Assembly (NCBI RefSeq): GCF_028372415.1
Contig: NC_092875.1
Coordinates: 57,958,919 to 58,022,918 of the forward strand
Origin: Notamacropus eugenii
Lineage: Eukaryota; Chordata; Mammalia; Diprotodontia; Macropodidae
Direction of reading: 5' to 3'
DNA length: 64,000 bases
Shown: in pieces, positions 52,760 through 64,000 of the stretch
Numbering within the stretch: the stretch's first letter is position 1
How the letters are laid out: every line of letters starts with the position of its first letter
The notes under the pieces: model-generated
The model's input: only the letters and a program-made list of their open reading frames with translations
What the model was told of the DNA's origin: nothing
The model's database searches: none
Translations under genes and position numbers: made by a program

Positions 52760-53773
52760 TCATTGAAAGACCATTTTTTTCTCCTGAAGTATTATACTCA
52801 GTTTTGCTGGGTAGGTGATTCTTGGCTTCAGTCCTAGTTCCTTTGACTTCTGGAATATCCTATTCCATTCCCTTCTATCCCTCAATGTAGAAGGTGCCAG
52901 ATCTTGTACTATCCTCATTGTATTTCCACAATACTTGAGTTGTTTCCTTCTAGCTGCTTGCAATATTTTCTCCTTCACCTGGGAATTCTGGAATTTGGCC
53001 ACAATGCTCCTAGGAGTTTCTCTTTTTGGATCTCTTTCATGCGGTGTTCTGTGGATTCCTTGAATATTTATTTTGCCTTCTGGTTCTAGAATCTCAGGGC
53101 AGTTTTCCTTGATAATTTCATGGAAGATGATGTCTAGGCTCTTCTTTGGATCATGGTTTTCAGGTAGACCCAGAATTTTTACATTGTCTCTCCTGATTCT
53201 ATTTTCCAGGTCAGTTGTTTTTCCAATAAGATATTTCACATTATCTTCCATTTTTCGAATCTTCACACTATGTTCTGTGATATCTGTCTTTCTCATAAAG
53301 TCCTTAGCGTCCATCTGTACCATTCCAGTTTTGAAAGATCTATTTTCTTCAGTGAGCTTTTGAATCTCCTTTTCCATTTGGCTAATTCTGCTTTTGAAAG
53401 CATTCTTCTCCTCATTGGCCTTTTGAACCTCTTTTGCCAATTGAGTTAGGCTAGTTTTCAAGGTGTTAATTTCTTCAACATTTTTTTGGTTCTCCTTTAG
53501 CAGGGAGCTGATCTGCTTTTCATGCTTCTCTTTCATCCCTCTCATTTCTCTTCCCAGCTTTTCCTCCACCTCTGTAACTTGATTTTCAAAATCCTTTTTG
53601 AGCTCTTCCATGGCCTGAGCCCATTGGGTGGGCTGGGACACAGAATCCTTGATTTCTGCGTCTTTGCCTGATGGTAAGCATTGTTCTTCCTCATCAGAAA
53701 GGAAGGGAGGAAATGTCTGTTCTCCAAGGAAGTATCCTTCAATAGTTTTATTTCTTTTCCCTTTTCTGGGCAT
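52760..53773 (-). CDS. L1 ORF1p-like RNA-binding protein (337 aa), intact
   Basis: ATG at 53773-53771, stop at 52760, no interruption. Residues 1-55 are a basic then acidic N-terminus. About 55-155 form a coiled coil (VEEKLGREMRGMKEKHEKQI and following heptads), expected to trimerise. About 165-240 hold the RRM-like core with NRIRRDNVKILGLPE. The C-terminal domain includes RTPHERDPKRETPRSIVAKF and the arginine-rich REWNRIF segment. Length is near the usual 330-370 aa of L1 ORF1p. ORF1p coats its own RNA and acts as a nucleic-acid chaperone. The open frame next to many dead copies suggests recent insertion. Confidence 0.9.
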   Translation of the reverse strand: MPRKGKRNKTIEGYFLGEQTFPPFLSDEEEQCLPSGKDAEIKDSVSQPTQWAQAMEELKKDFENQVTEVEEKLGREMRGMKEKHEKQISSLLKENQKNVEEINTLKTSLTQLAKEVQKANEEKNAFKSRISQMEKEIQKLTEENRSFKTGMVQMDAKDFMRKTDITEHSVKIRKMEDNVKYLIGKTTDLENRIRRDNVKILGLPENHDPKKSLDIIFHEIIKENCPEILEPEGKINIQGIHRTPHERDPKRETPRSIVAKFQNSQVKEKILQAARRKQLKYCGNTMRIVQDLAPSTLRDRREWNRIFQKSKELGLKPRITYPAKLSIILQEKKMVFQ

Positions 53774-54178
53774 TCTCCCCAGCCAGTGACTTGTCCTCTG
53801 AATATTCTCCTCACACCCACCTCGCCTCCTGGTCCTCCCAGCCAGCGTTTGGGGACTGAGATTCAGATGCTGCTTCCCGCCGCAGGGCTTTTGGCGGGGG
53901 CAGGGCTGCTATTCAGTGTGAGAATTAAGTTCAGATGGTCAGGTCGGGGCAGGGCCGCCTCTCAGGCACAGTTCCCTCAGGGGGTTTATGCACAGACCTT
54001 CCACAATGGATCCAGGCTCCCGCCCATTTGGGGAGCCCCTGTCTGCAGCCGCCTCTCAGCTTCTATCTCCCGGGGGGGGGCCCGAGCCATGGGGGCACCC
54101 CACTCCCCTCTCGACCCACCAAAGAGACCCTCTCACTGACTCTCGTCACCTGTGGGTGGTGGGGCTTGTGCTGCCCCT

Positions 54179-54470
54179 GGAGATCCCGTCTCTGAAGCCT
54201 GCTCGGATCTGTACCTCTCGGAGCCGCGGCCGCCGCAGGTCCGGGCTGGGCTCCGCATCTGCAGCGCGACGGACCTTTTGCGAGAGGTTTGCAGGTCCCT
54301 CTGTGGGTGGAGGGACCCGCGTGGCCACTGGAGATCCCGTCTCCGTAGCCCGCTCGGATCTTTTCCTCTCGGTGTCGCGGCCGCTGCAGGGCTGCACTCA
54401 GCTCCCAGTCCCAGCGCCCAGTCCACAGCGCGAAGGACCCCCCCGCCAGAGCTTTGCAGGTCTCTCCGGA
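54179..54470 (-). repeat. Tandem monomers in the HAL1-like 5' UTR
   Basis: Two CpG-rich units with a 151-bp period: ggagatcccgtctc starts at 54179 and 54330, each followed by cctctcgg and cgcggccgc. Such repeated units act as promoters in rodent L1s; here that is inference. Confidence 0.7.
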
Positions 54471-54632
54471 ACAGAAACCTCCCTCGCTCCAATATTCCGT
54501 GGTCTCTGGGTGCAGAATTCGCCCTGGGTTGGTCCCCTCTAGCCGTTCTGTGGGTTGTGGGTTCGGAGCTATGTGTATGTGCGTCTTTCTACTCCGCCAT
54601 CTTGGCTCCGCTCATAAAATTTTTTTAAAAAA

Positions 54633-56090
54633 GAAAAACTTTGAAGTATTGTAAATGTCTCTGTAAATGTCTGCTGTCCTTACATCAGCATCATGCCCTC
54701 CAGGAAGGTATGTCCTTTTGTCTGTGTGGTCCATAGTTTCTATTCACATGCTTTCCTGTTGTTAATGGTTGATGTTGTAGTTATTGCTCATTCCTTTCTG
54801 TTCGCATGTGACTGATGTATCCACTCTAACAGGTGCATGAAAAAGTGGGAGACCATTGAATTGGGGTTAAAAATTAAGTAGAAAGTCAATGTAGATACCA
54901 TCTTTGGATATTCCAACTGATCTCCATTAATCTACTTCACCCTGTCATTCTCATTCATACCTTTCTAAAAAATCCTCATCCAAGGAAAAATCCTGGTTCT
55001 TTATCATCTCTGGGGAGACTATTAGAGCCCAGCATGTCTACCTGTACTTCTATTCATACATTTTTATCAACTGAACACGGAAGAGTGGTTCAAATTTTCA
55101 TAAATTTGAGTCAATTCCTTATTTTGATGTCAGGTTTTTGTCAGAAATATTTATGGAAATATTTTTCCCCCAATCTGTTTCTTTTTAAAATTTTCTTTGT
55201 ATTTCTTTTGCTCATGCAAAACTCTTTATTAATATTATTAAACCAATTGACATTATTTCCTACAATTACTGATGGGGCCTCTAGGTGGAGCAATGGATAC
55301 AAGACTGGGATGGAACTGAAATCAAGAGGACTTCATTTCTGCCTTAGACACTTACTAGCTTTGTAACAATGTACAACTCACTTCACCTCTATCTGCCTCA
55401 GTTTTCTTATCTATGGCACCAACCTCCCAAAGTTGTAGTGAAAATAAATTCAATATTTTAATAAATTTATTCTAATTAATAATTAGATATTAATATTCTA
55501 ATTAATTAGGTATTCTAATTAATAATTCAATTAATAAATTGAATTTAATAAATTCAAAACATTTTGAAAATCTTCAAGCACTATATAAATGCCAGCTGTT
55601 TTTATTTTCTCTGTGTTTTGCATTAATTTGATCTTTGTTCTAACAAAGCCGTCCTCCTATACGTGGGGAACTGACCCAGAAAAGACTTCTACATCAATAA
55701 TAAATTTTTCCTTTCTATTAAAATTTGATCAATTTCTTTTACTATGTTACGTGTATTTGCCGTGTCTACGACCTTCTGATTCTGTGAGTATTCATGATGT
55801 ACTGGCTGAGGTTTTTATGTCATCTACAAGTCTTTGGCTTTCCTTATTCCTGAACTAAATTTCTCAACACATTTTCATCCCCTTCAAAGATTCCCATCTT
55901 CATGTTGGAATTATTAAGTGTGAAAGCATGTGTTGACTTAATTTGGAGGATCTCTCTGAGCTATTTTAGAGTTTCTCTCTCTTTGTTTTCTGCAACATAT
56001 ATTGGTGCCTAAGTTATAGTCTACATAGTGGTCATTTCGCAAATACTTTTCTTGAGCACTGCAATGCAAGATAACCACATATTCCATGAA
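54633..56090. other. Intergenic sequence with a SINE and AT-rich repeat
   Basis: 55275-55450 is a sense tRNA-derived SINE (ctaggtggagcaatggatac). 55440-55566 is a palindromic AATTAAT repeat. Nothing else recognised. Confidence 0.5.
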
Positions 56091-56096
56091 GTGATG

Positions 56097-56696
56097 TGTT
56101 GGGATTGGAAGCTCAATTCCGTGTGGACAGTCTCGGGCGGGTAAAGGTGGGAGCTTCTAAATCTTAGAGCTCTCACGAGACCCTCCCAGGAAACGGCAGG
56201 GAATAGAGGTGAACCGAGCTATCTCGAGTAATTCCGCCTCTTCCCGTGAGAAACGTGATGGCAGAGAGATCTCCCCACCCTCGAGATGGTCCTGGATCTG
56301 GGCACACTATTGTTATCTAACAGCACGGTATTGAGATGCAAACTGTGTGGCTGAAGGTTAAGTAGGATTGAGGAAGCCTGAAAGCTCTCTTAGCACGTGA
56401 GGAGCCAAGAGGACAGTAGGCTCCGTTTTCTTCTTTCCTCTCTCCCCTCCCCCTCTCTCCCCGCTTGTACTTCTACTTCCAATCCCTTAAGATCTTAGCC
56501 TCCTTAGGAAATCTCCCCCTCTTCCTCCTAAGGAAGACCCCCCTGCACTTGTAACTAGACCCTGAAATAAAGCTCAACCCTTGTTCGACTCTGGAACGTC
56601 CTTTCTCTCATATGTGCATCCAGCGTGGCCAGCCGAAGACCTCGGAGGTGAGGTAAGAAAGACTCGGGTAGCCCACACAGGCCTCTAGGCCTGGCA
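56097..56696 (+). mobile_element. Solo LTR, class II-like (6-bp target duplication)
   Basis: 600 bp from TGTTGGGATTGG to AGGCCTGGCA, flanked by GTGATG at 56091-56096 and 56697-56702. AATAAA at 56566-56571. The 6-bp duplication matches betaretrovirus-like elements, but this LTR is not the same family as the provirus LTRs. Confidence 0.88.
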
Positions 56697-57284
56697 GTGA
56701 TGTTTCTTGTTACTTTTAGATATACAGGAAAACCAACTCTACTTTATTGGCCTTTATAAGCCCTTTATTGGCTTTCCTAAGAACTCATGAGTCATCCTTC
56801 CATGTGATTACTACTTTACTCAGACATCTGCTTTCATTTAGAATCAAGATAAGACTGTTCCTCTAATAGAAGGCCAACTTGCAGGTCATTGGATAAAGAT
56901 CCTCAATAGAGTAACAAAAATCAGATTCATGTAAATAGTTGCTTCAAAATGTGTGATTTGTAGTGTTCTTTTCCCTCTGCCCTCCTAGTCTTCTGCCATC
57001 ACTACAAAAACAGATGGGAGATGCAGAGGGCTGAGCATTGTATCATATTTTACTTTGTTTCATGGATTACTATGATCAAAGAATTCATTAACAGGTGAAA
57101 AGTCTTTCCAAATCCACAGCCTCTGAGGAATGAAGAGTGTAGGTCATGGGCAAGAAAGCCTAAAAAGGAGGGAGAGAACAAAATCCCTTGGGGAGAGAGA
57201 TTTATTCTTTCTCCCTGGTTGTGGCCTGAAAGCTCAGCCTTAATCTGTTAACAGGATTTTGGCCTAATTTTAATTTCTCTTTAT

Positions 57285-57505
57285 TTCTTACCAGGCAACA
57301 ATCTGGACTCCTCTGTCATGCCCCAGAAGACTCCATCCTGGAAAAGCACTTCGGCTCTTAAATTCATATCTTAGAAAGCTACTCTCCCACCAATTAGATG
57401 GCTTTTCCCAGAACCTCTATTTAATGAGGGTGCCCAGACCAGTCATTTTTTCATTTCTTACTAGGTTGTAATCTGGACTGTTCCATCATGCCCACTGTGG
57501 ATAAC
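57285..57505 (+). repeat. Local duplication within an interspersed repeat
   Basis: atttcttaccaggcaacaat (about 57283) and atttcttactaggttgtaat (about 57455) start two similar segments about 172 bp apart, both followed by ctggact...catgccc. Confidence 0.5.
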
Positions 57506-57589
57506 TTCCTTCTCCTTCTCCCTTTGTATTTTCTTTTATGTGTTGTCTTCTCCTATTAAGATAGAAGTTCCTTAAAAGCATTTTTGCTT

Positions 57590-57690
57590 CTATTTAGTTT
57601 TTTGTTTGCTGCTTTGCCTACATTTGCATACCTAGTACTTAGCCCAGTGCCTGGTACAGAGCAAGCACTTAACTGATGCTTGTTGATTGC
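57590..57690 (+). repeat. MIR3/CORE-SINE 3' end
   Basis: gcccagtgcctggtacagag and cacttaactgatgcttgttg. Confidence 0.6.
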
Positions 57691-58583
57691 CTCGTCATAA
57701 TGAGAATCGTTTCTTATATGCTTCTTAAAGCTTAGAGAAGCTTCCACCTGGGGATGGTGGGAATCCTGTCCACATTCATGGGTCAATCACAAAATCTAAG
57801 TGTGACATCTGCAGTACATTTATTATTCACTTTCTAATCCAAGACCAGCTGCCTCCTTCTGCTTTACCTACCCCACCCCAAGGAAACTGCCCAGAAATCT
57901 CAACCACGTGGGAACTGAAAGGAGGAAGTAGTATCTCCACTGGCCAACAAATCTTACCACAAACCAACAAACAGGAAAACACATGATTGCAGTCCATTGA
58001 CCACAGAGAAACAAGGACAGGCAATAGCCTGGATACCATAGACATATAGATTCATGAACACTAAACATAACTGAGATGTACACATACCTACATACCTAAG
58101 TATCTTCTATGTTGCTATGGTATTTGTGTATGCATGGATTTTGTTAATCATGTGTGCACTCAGGGTGATTTTTCTAGGGGTGAATAGGTTTGATCTGGTC
58201 TGAATTTCTTAGTGTAGCCCTCTCCCAATGTGAAAACTTCCTTTACTGATGCAGAGTGACAACCTATCTATAACTTATAGTCTGAAAGAGTTGTCTAGGA
58301 TACCTGGATTTGACCAGTTTTTGTCAGAGATAGGATTAGTTTTTTCTAACTCTAAGGCTTATCTGTTGTGTGTTATACCTTGCTCCTAGTCATGTATACT
58401 TTATTGTTTTTTTTGTGTACAGTCCCTTAACAAAATGTCCAAAGAAAGAGCACTTATAGTCAGGAGATCTGGATTCAAGTCTTAGTACTGCTACTTACTA
58501 GCTATGCAAACTTAAGCAAATGGTTATTTGAGTGTTTATTTCTTCATTTGTGAAATGGGGAAAATAATATTGTTATTGTCTAG

Positions 58584-58779
58584 CATGATGATGGGGAACC
58601 TATGACCTCGACCTATGACCACACGTGGCCCTCTAGGTCCTTAAGTGTATCCCTTTAACTGAATCCAAACGTCACAGAACAAATTCCCTTAATAAAAGGA
58701 TTTGCTCTGTAAGACTTGTACTCAGTCAAAGACCTAGAACGTGACATGTGGCCTTGAGGCTGCTGGTTCCCCACCTCTG
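58584..58779 (+). mobile_element. hAT-like MITE with inverted ends
   Basis: About 196 bp between ggggaacctatgacctcg and gaggctgctggttcccc (inverted ends), internally imperfectly palindromic, no coding capacity. A second fragment is at 18754-18895. Confidence 0.7.
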
Positions 58780-58874
58780 ATTTTGCATATGCAAGCACTT
58801 TGGGGAAAGGTTTCTGTGCATCTTCAGGTTGGTAATTCCAACCAGATCTCAAATCTCAGAGCTCACATATCATC

Positions 58875-59045
58875 TCAGACATTTACTACCTGTACAACTC
58901 TGAGGAAATCACTTCACCTGTCTACATCAGTTTCCTCAACTGTAAAATGGGGATAATAATAGCATTGTGAAGATTAAGTGAGATCACATTTATAAAGTAC
59001 TTTCTACACTGTCTGGCACATAGTAGGTTCTATATAAACGCTTGT
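58875..59045 (+). repeat. MIR-type SINE
   Basis: catttactacctgtacaact, gtttcctcaactgtaaaatg, ctggcacatagtaggttcta. Confidence 0.65.
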
Positions 59046-59099
59046 TCCCTTACTCACACACATATCACTATCTTTGAGTTTGGAGAAGAGTAGTATACT

Positions 59100-59545
59100 G
59101 TATTTAATATAATCAGTCTAGTCTAGTATAATATAGTATAGTAAGATGTGAAGTGGTGTGATATATGCAGTTAATATAAAGTGATATACCAGTACAACAC
59201 ACTATAATCCAATGATTCAGTTAACATTTATTAAGTTTGCATCAGACACTGTGCTAAATACTGGGGATACAATAAGTAAAAAAATTAAAACAGTACAATC
59301 TAATTGGAGGCACGGGGAACAGCACACAAGAGGAAGTGAAAAAGTAGCAGGGGCAGAGAGGGTGTATCTTGATCCATGGAGCTGAAATGAGACAGAGAGT
59401 GCATAATATAATACAATGTGATATAATACAGTATAACAGTAAAGTATAATATATGGTATGATTAGTATATAATTTATTTGATATATTATGATATAGTATA
59501 ATATAATGTAACATGATATAATATGTATTATTATTATTATTGACA
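59100..59545. repeat. MIR3-like SINE between two ATAGT/TATAAT-rich tracts
   Basis: 59100-59175 and 59398-59545 are imperfect TATAATATAGTA-type repeats. Between them, 59215-59395 is MIR3-like (aacatttattaagtttgcat, actgtgctaaatactgggga). Confidence 0.65.
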
Positions 59546-59773
59546 TCACATTGAAAAATGAAATTAACTAGCATGGAAATTCACTCCAAAGCACATGCAG
59601 TGATTACCGAGTTTCTCAGTGTAAATAGTTAACCATGATCTAGGGAATGAGGGGTAGGCAATGACTATACGATGATGCTTTGTCCTACATGTTGGGAAGA
59701 GAGGAAAACTGAGGGAAAAGGAATTCATTGACCTTGAGGCAAGACAGAGACAGGAACAGAAACAGAGACACAG

Positions 59774-59778
<5 letters not shown>

Positions 59779-59862
<84 letters not shown>
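59779..59862. repeat. (GA)n microsatellite
   Basis: 42 pure GA dinucleotides. The Ser-Leu repeat ORFs on the other strand are artefacts. Confidence 0.97.
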
Positions 59863-59865
<3 letters not shown>

Positions 59866-59899
59866 GAGATGAGGCTGAGGGACACATGATTCCAGTTCC

Positions 59900-60750
59900 T
59901 AGGCCACCAGATGATGTGGAAACCATTAAAAAAAATCTCTAAATTACAAAAAAGAGTATGTGAAATTAAATGATATTCCCTCATTTATGCCTTCCTTAAA
60001 AAGAAAAATATCTCACCCAAGTTTCAAAATCTATTTCCTCATCTGTAAAATAAAGAATTTAGTGTTTCTTCCATTCAAAAATCTGTGGTTCCCTGCTCCC
60101 ATGAGTCAGGAAACAAAAGGACACCTAAAGTTAAGAATCTAGGGGAGGGGGGACTCTTCATTAGGTTGCAAAAAACTATATAAATGATTCTATTCTGAAA
60201 CTGGAGACCTTCTGGGATAGTTACTGAAGTCCCTGGAAAGAATCTTCAGATCTTAAGGGTAGGTTGATATTTTCTTCATTTTCTGGGACTATAATCAGTT
60301 GCCTTTCCAGGAGAAAGGGCAGCAACTTCAGTGGTTGCTTCCTGCAAGGCCATGTGAGTGATGACATATTTGGAAACTTCCTCTGTTATATTACTTTCTC
60401 TCTGAATGAGATTGGTTTGATCTGCAGACTCTAGGGTAAATTCTTCAATGACATAAGACAAATAAAGTTCCAAGAAAATGTACCGTGTCAATTACCACAG
60501 ATATTGGGAAATGTGTTGATGAAGGGATAATCACCACCAAAGCCAACAGAGAAGGACCATGCAACACAGGTCAAGTAGATTATTCAGAGAAGGAAAGGAG
60601 GTGCTTCCTGTATCTCCCATTATATTTTTTTAAAAGATAAGTTTACTTTAAAAAACACACATGAGAGGCTTCACTAAAATTTCATGCAAGCCAAATTTGG
60701 GGACAAAGATTAGCCAGTTCAGTTCATGGGTTTATAATGTTCATGTAAGT
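59900..60750. other. Unassigned intergenic sequence
   Basis: No repeat family or exon recognised. Confidence 0.35.
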
Positions 60751-60754
60751 AGAT

Positions 60755-61085
60755 AGATAAAAAGTGTTTATTAAGCACTTACTGTGTTTGTATTTGTATT
60801 TCCAGGGGTTAACAAAGTATGTAGGACACATTGTTGTTCAGTCATGTCCAACACTTTGTGACCTCCTATGTGGTGCTCATGACAAAGATACTGGAGTAAT
60901 TTGCTATTTCCCTCTCCAGTGGATTAAAGCAAACACAGGTTAAATAGCTTTCCCAGGATCACACAGGTAGTGAGTAACTGAGGCTGGATTTGAATTCAGT
61001 GTTAGACAGCTGGATCTGGAGTCAGGAAAACCTGAGTTCAAATCCAGCCTCAGATACTCACCCTCTTACCTGGTGACTTTGTCAG
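60755..61085. repeat. Cluster of three SINE pieces
   Basis: 60755-60815 MIR3-like (+); 60830-61005 tRNA-derived SINE (-), with ttgctatttccctctccag; 61008-61085 head of the same SINE (+), with gagttcaaatccagcctcag. Confidence 0.65.
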
Positions 61086-61389
61086 CTACTATAAGTTTAA
61101 TTATCTCTATGAAGAAGAGTCCCAAATTCCCAAATCTCTCTGTATAGCCTTATTCTTTCTCTTGAACTCCCATTTCACATTAGAAACTGGATATCACATA
61201 GGCAGCTTAAATTCAACATGTCCAAAATAAAATTCAATATATTTCCCACCAAAAACACATCTCCGCTTAAGTTTCTTTTCTGTTGAGGATACAATCATTC
61301 TTCTAGTCACCCAGGTTCAAAATCTCTGCTATTCTGAGAAACTTCCTCTAACACACATCCCATAACCAGTCAGTTCCTACATCCTTTCT

Positions 61390-62850
61390 CTACACATTTC
61401 TTTTTTTTTTTTTACCTAATGGTGTTTTATATCCTTTCTTTTATTCTGAATCTTTTTAAAATTAAATTTTCTTTTCTAATTCTTTTCTAATCTAATATAA
61501 TTCTAATACTTTGCTAATCTTTATCCACTCTGTCCCCAGCCCCGACAACGAGAAAGCAAGAAAAAGAAAACTCATTAAAATATGTATAGTTAGGCAAAGC
61601 AAATTTCTGTATTAGCGTTCTCAAAGAAAAAATGCCTCAGTGTGCACTTTGAGTTTATCACTTCTCTATCTGCAAGCTGATCGCACGCTTCATTATGAGT
61701 TCTTTGGAGCTGGGGTTATGTATTTTGTTGATTAGAGTTGCTAAATTTTTCAAAGTTGTTTGTCTCTAGGATGTCATGATTATTGTATTAATTGTTGTCT
61801 TTCTACTCATTTTACTTTGCATCAATTTATACAAGCCTTTCCAGTTTCTCTGAAACCATCTCCTTCATCAGTTCTTACAGCACAATAATATTCCATTGCA
61901 TTCATATACCATAGCTTGTTCAAAAATTCTACAATTGATGGATCCCCACTCCCCTCAGTTTCCAGCTCTTTGTCATCACAAAATGAACTGTTATCAATAC
62001 TTTTGTACATATAGGTCCATTTTCTCTTTCTTTGATCTGTTTGGCTTAGAAACTTAGTAGCAGTATTGCTGGATCAAAGAGATTAATAGGTTTTTTGGCA
62101 TAGTTCCAAATTGATTTTCAGAATGACTGAACTAATTCACAGTTTCACAGGGTATTAATGTACCTGTTTTCCCAAGCTTGCCTCTAGAATTTGTAATTTT
62201 CATTGTTTTGTCAATTTGATGAGTGTGAGGTAATACCTCAGAGTTGTTTCAATTTGAATTTCTCTAATTGTTGGTGACAGAGCATTTTTCATACGGATAT
62301 TGATATCTTGGAATTTTTTTGTCTGAAGACTGTCATATCCTTTGAACATTTACCTATTAGGGAATGGCTGTTTTTTTTCAGAAATCAGAATCAATGACCT
62401 ATATATTTGAGAAATGAGACCTTTGTTGGATAAATGTACTACAAAGATTTCTTCTTCAATTTTCTGCTTCTCTTTAAGTTTTAGCTGACTTTGAGTTAGT
62501 TTTGTTTTTATACACACTTGTAAATTTTATGTAACAAAAGTTGTCTATCATAAGATAGACATCAATCTATCTCTTATTTAATCATGAGCTCTACTCCTAT
62601 CCATAGATCTATGTTGTGATTTCTTCCATACTCGTCTGCTTTATGATGTCTTCCTTTGTAGCTAAGTCATATGCCCATTTGGAACTTGTCCTGGTATGTG
62701 GTGTGAAATGTTGCTCTGTATCTAGCTTTTGCTAACCTGCTTTCCAATTTTCCCAACAGTTTTTGTTGAAAAGTGAATCCTGGCCCCAATATCTGGAATC
62801 TTAGGTTAATCAAACACTAGACTATTGCGCTCATTTGCTTTTTCTAAAAA
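61390..62850 (-). mobile_element. L1 3' portion, antisense
   Basis: T run at about 61402-61412, 3' UTR, then ORF2 C-terminal sequence. The short minus ORF at 61822-62010 has the recurring L1 phrase VEFLNKLWYMNAMEYYCAVR. Confidence 0.8.
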
Positions 62851-62854
62851 AAGA

Positions 62855-63180
62855 AACTGCAGAAGCTTTGTAATAGCTGGTGCTGAGCAGAGTGAGCAGA
62901 ACCGAAACAATTTATACTAAAACAGTATTGTAAAGATAAACAACTTTTAGAGACTTAAGAACTCTAGCTATGATTCCAGAGGACCAATGATGAAGCATTC
63001 CATCTACTTCCTGACAGAAAAGTAAAGAACTCATGACACAGAAGAAGACATATTTGCTTTGGGCAAAAAAAAAAAAAAAAGTTTTTCTTGACTAAGCGGA
63101 TTTGTTTCAAGGGGTTTTGTTTTGTTTTTCAACTGGGGGGGATGAGAGGGAGCTGGTTAAATAAAATAAAACTTTAAAAT
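62855..63180 (+). mobile_element. L1 3' end, sense
   Basis: Sense L1 3' text (gagtgagcagaaccgaaaca, ctaaaacagtattgtaaaga), A16 at 63066-63081, and a tail near 63175. Confidence 0.65.
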
Positions 63181-63184
63181 TATT

Positions 63185-64000
63185 TTCTTTGTCAGTTTCA
63201 AATATTATGTTAAACTTTTCTATGCCAGCAGAAATAAAAGATTGCTCAAAGTTTCTGCATTTCTGCATAAGAAAACACTCTTCCGACTGAAATCCTCACA
63301 AGAAGTCTATGGGATACTGACTTATAAAATGTTCTAATACGGTAAGTAGGCTAATAAATAAAAAAAACCACATTTTTTTCAAGTTTAATTTTGCCAACAA
63401 CCTCCTGTGAAGTTGAAAATTTCCAATTTATTGGACACAAATGGCAGTAAGGGTCATTGACATGAACCAGGGATAGTGTCTTTACTCAAATTCTATTATC
63501 AAGTAAGGGATATAAATATGATATGAACAAATACCATATAGTCTCCAAAAATCCATTTAAAAATACACAGAACTACAGCCATTCATTCCACACTCACTAT
63601 GACATTTAAAATATTTCATAATGGCTCAATTCTCCGCCAGTCATTGCCAGTGAAGACAACATGAATGTTACAATCCTTCCAACAAAATTTCAAATATGAT
63701 GTTCCAAACAGAAATTCCTGCCTAAAAGGGAGAAGAGATGATTCTTGAATTTACTCAACAAGAAAATGAACATTAATGCTGTATCTGAATAGGGGTGGCA
63801 GAAGCATTGGCATGTTAAAATATGATAAGTTTTAATCAATGTTGTAAAGGTGCCCACTGATTCTAAAGTCACTTTCCCTACTCTAATAACTTACTCAATC
63901 ACAAACATGAAGTACAACTTATGAATATCTAATTTCAGTAGCAAGCTTACCAAGATGTGAAATTCCTTTCTTTTTTACTCTGAGAAGTCAGCTGATGAAG
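63185..64000. other. Unassigned AT-rich sequence at the window end
   Basis: No exon or repeat recognised. Confidence 0.3.

Larger units (their letters stand above)
51700..54613 (-). mobile_element. Half-L1 (HAL1-like) element: 5' UTR, intact ORF1, 3' UTR, no ORF2
   Basis: On the minus strand it begins at gagcggagccaagatggcgg (54613) with a CpG-rich 5' UTR of about 840 bp, followed by ORF1 (53773-52760) and about 1 kb of 3' sequence containing a TG patch (52519-52549). It ends in A/T-rich sequence near 51700. A/T-rich flanks (about 51689-51705 and 54614-54632) look like a blurred target duplication. No endonuclease or RT region lies between ORF1 and the 3' end. HAL1 elements of this design are known in mammals and need L1 ORF2p in trans. 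Confidence 0.75.

Noticed and set aside
53681-54628. Overlapping + strand ORFs of 152-184 codons
   Set aside because: They run antisense through the CpG-rich 5' UTR of the HAL1-like element; open only because of base composition.
61390-63180. Twin-priming inversion of one L1
   Set aside because: Both the antisense and the sense parts contain the L1 3' end, so they are two insertions.

Overview
Eukaryotic nuclear DNA, almost certainly from a marsupial (species not resolved). Three repeat signatures point there: tRNA-derived SINEs with the GCAGCTAGGTGG head, LINE-1 (L1) copies whose 5' end reads GGAGCCAAGATGG, and the matching L1 3' ends. No bacterial operon, CRISPR array or RNA gene was seen. 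The real content is a piece of a CYP4F-like cytochrome P450 cluster, heavily invaded by retroelements.

Layout. (1) 150-2406: last five coding exons and poly(A) signal of an apparently intact CYP4F-like gene, + strand. (2) 2407-12470: intergenic repeats, with an antisense L1, an L1 3' end and four solo LTRs, all on the minus strand (5579-6174, 8258-8849, 9527-9967, 10535-11093). (3) 14687-48141: a second, dead CYP4F-like gene. It has a first coding exon with three stops (14687-14902), an exon 3 (36947-37091), and a degraded copy of the same five 3' exons (45893-48141). Two further exon-3-like scraps lie at 34807-34924 and 43038-43173. (4) 24435-32408, between the first two exons of that pseudogene: an almost complete class II (betaretrovirus-like) endogenous provirus on the minus strand. 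It has two 375-bp LTRs, a 6-bp target duplication AGGAGG, a tRNA-Lys3-type primer site, and gag, pro, pol and env, each broken by a stop or frameshift. (5) 37573-40840 and 50050-51690: L1 copies lacking most of ORF2. 44084-44737: an L1 5' UTR alone. 51700-54613: a half-L1 (HAL1-like) element on the minus strand with an intact 337-codon ORF1. (6) 54614-64000: SINEs, a class II-like solo LTR (56097-56696), a hAT-like MITE, microsatellites and L1 3' ends.

How it fits together. A CYP4F block was duplicated in tandem about 45.7 kb apart. The downstream copy decayed by stops, an 8-bp deletion and loss of middle exons while retroelements accumulated in its introns. The provirus is a fairly recent arrival (12 differences between its LTRs) and already defective in all four genes. 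The HAL1-like element is the only retroelement here with an undamaged long reading frame.
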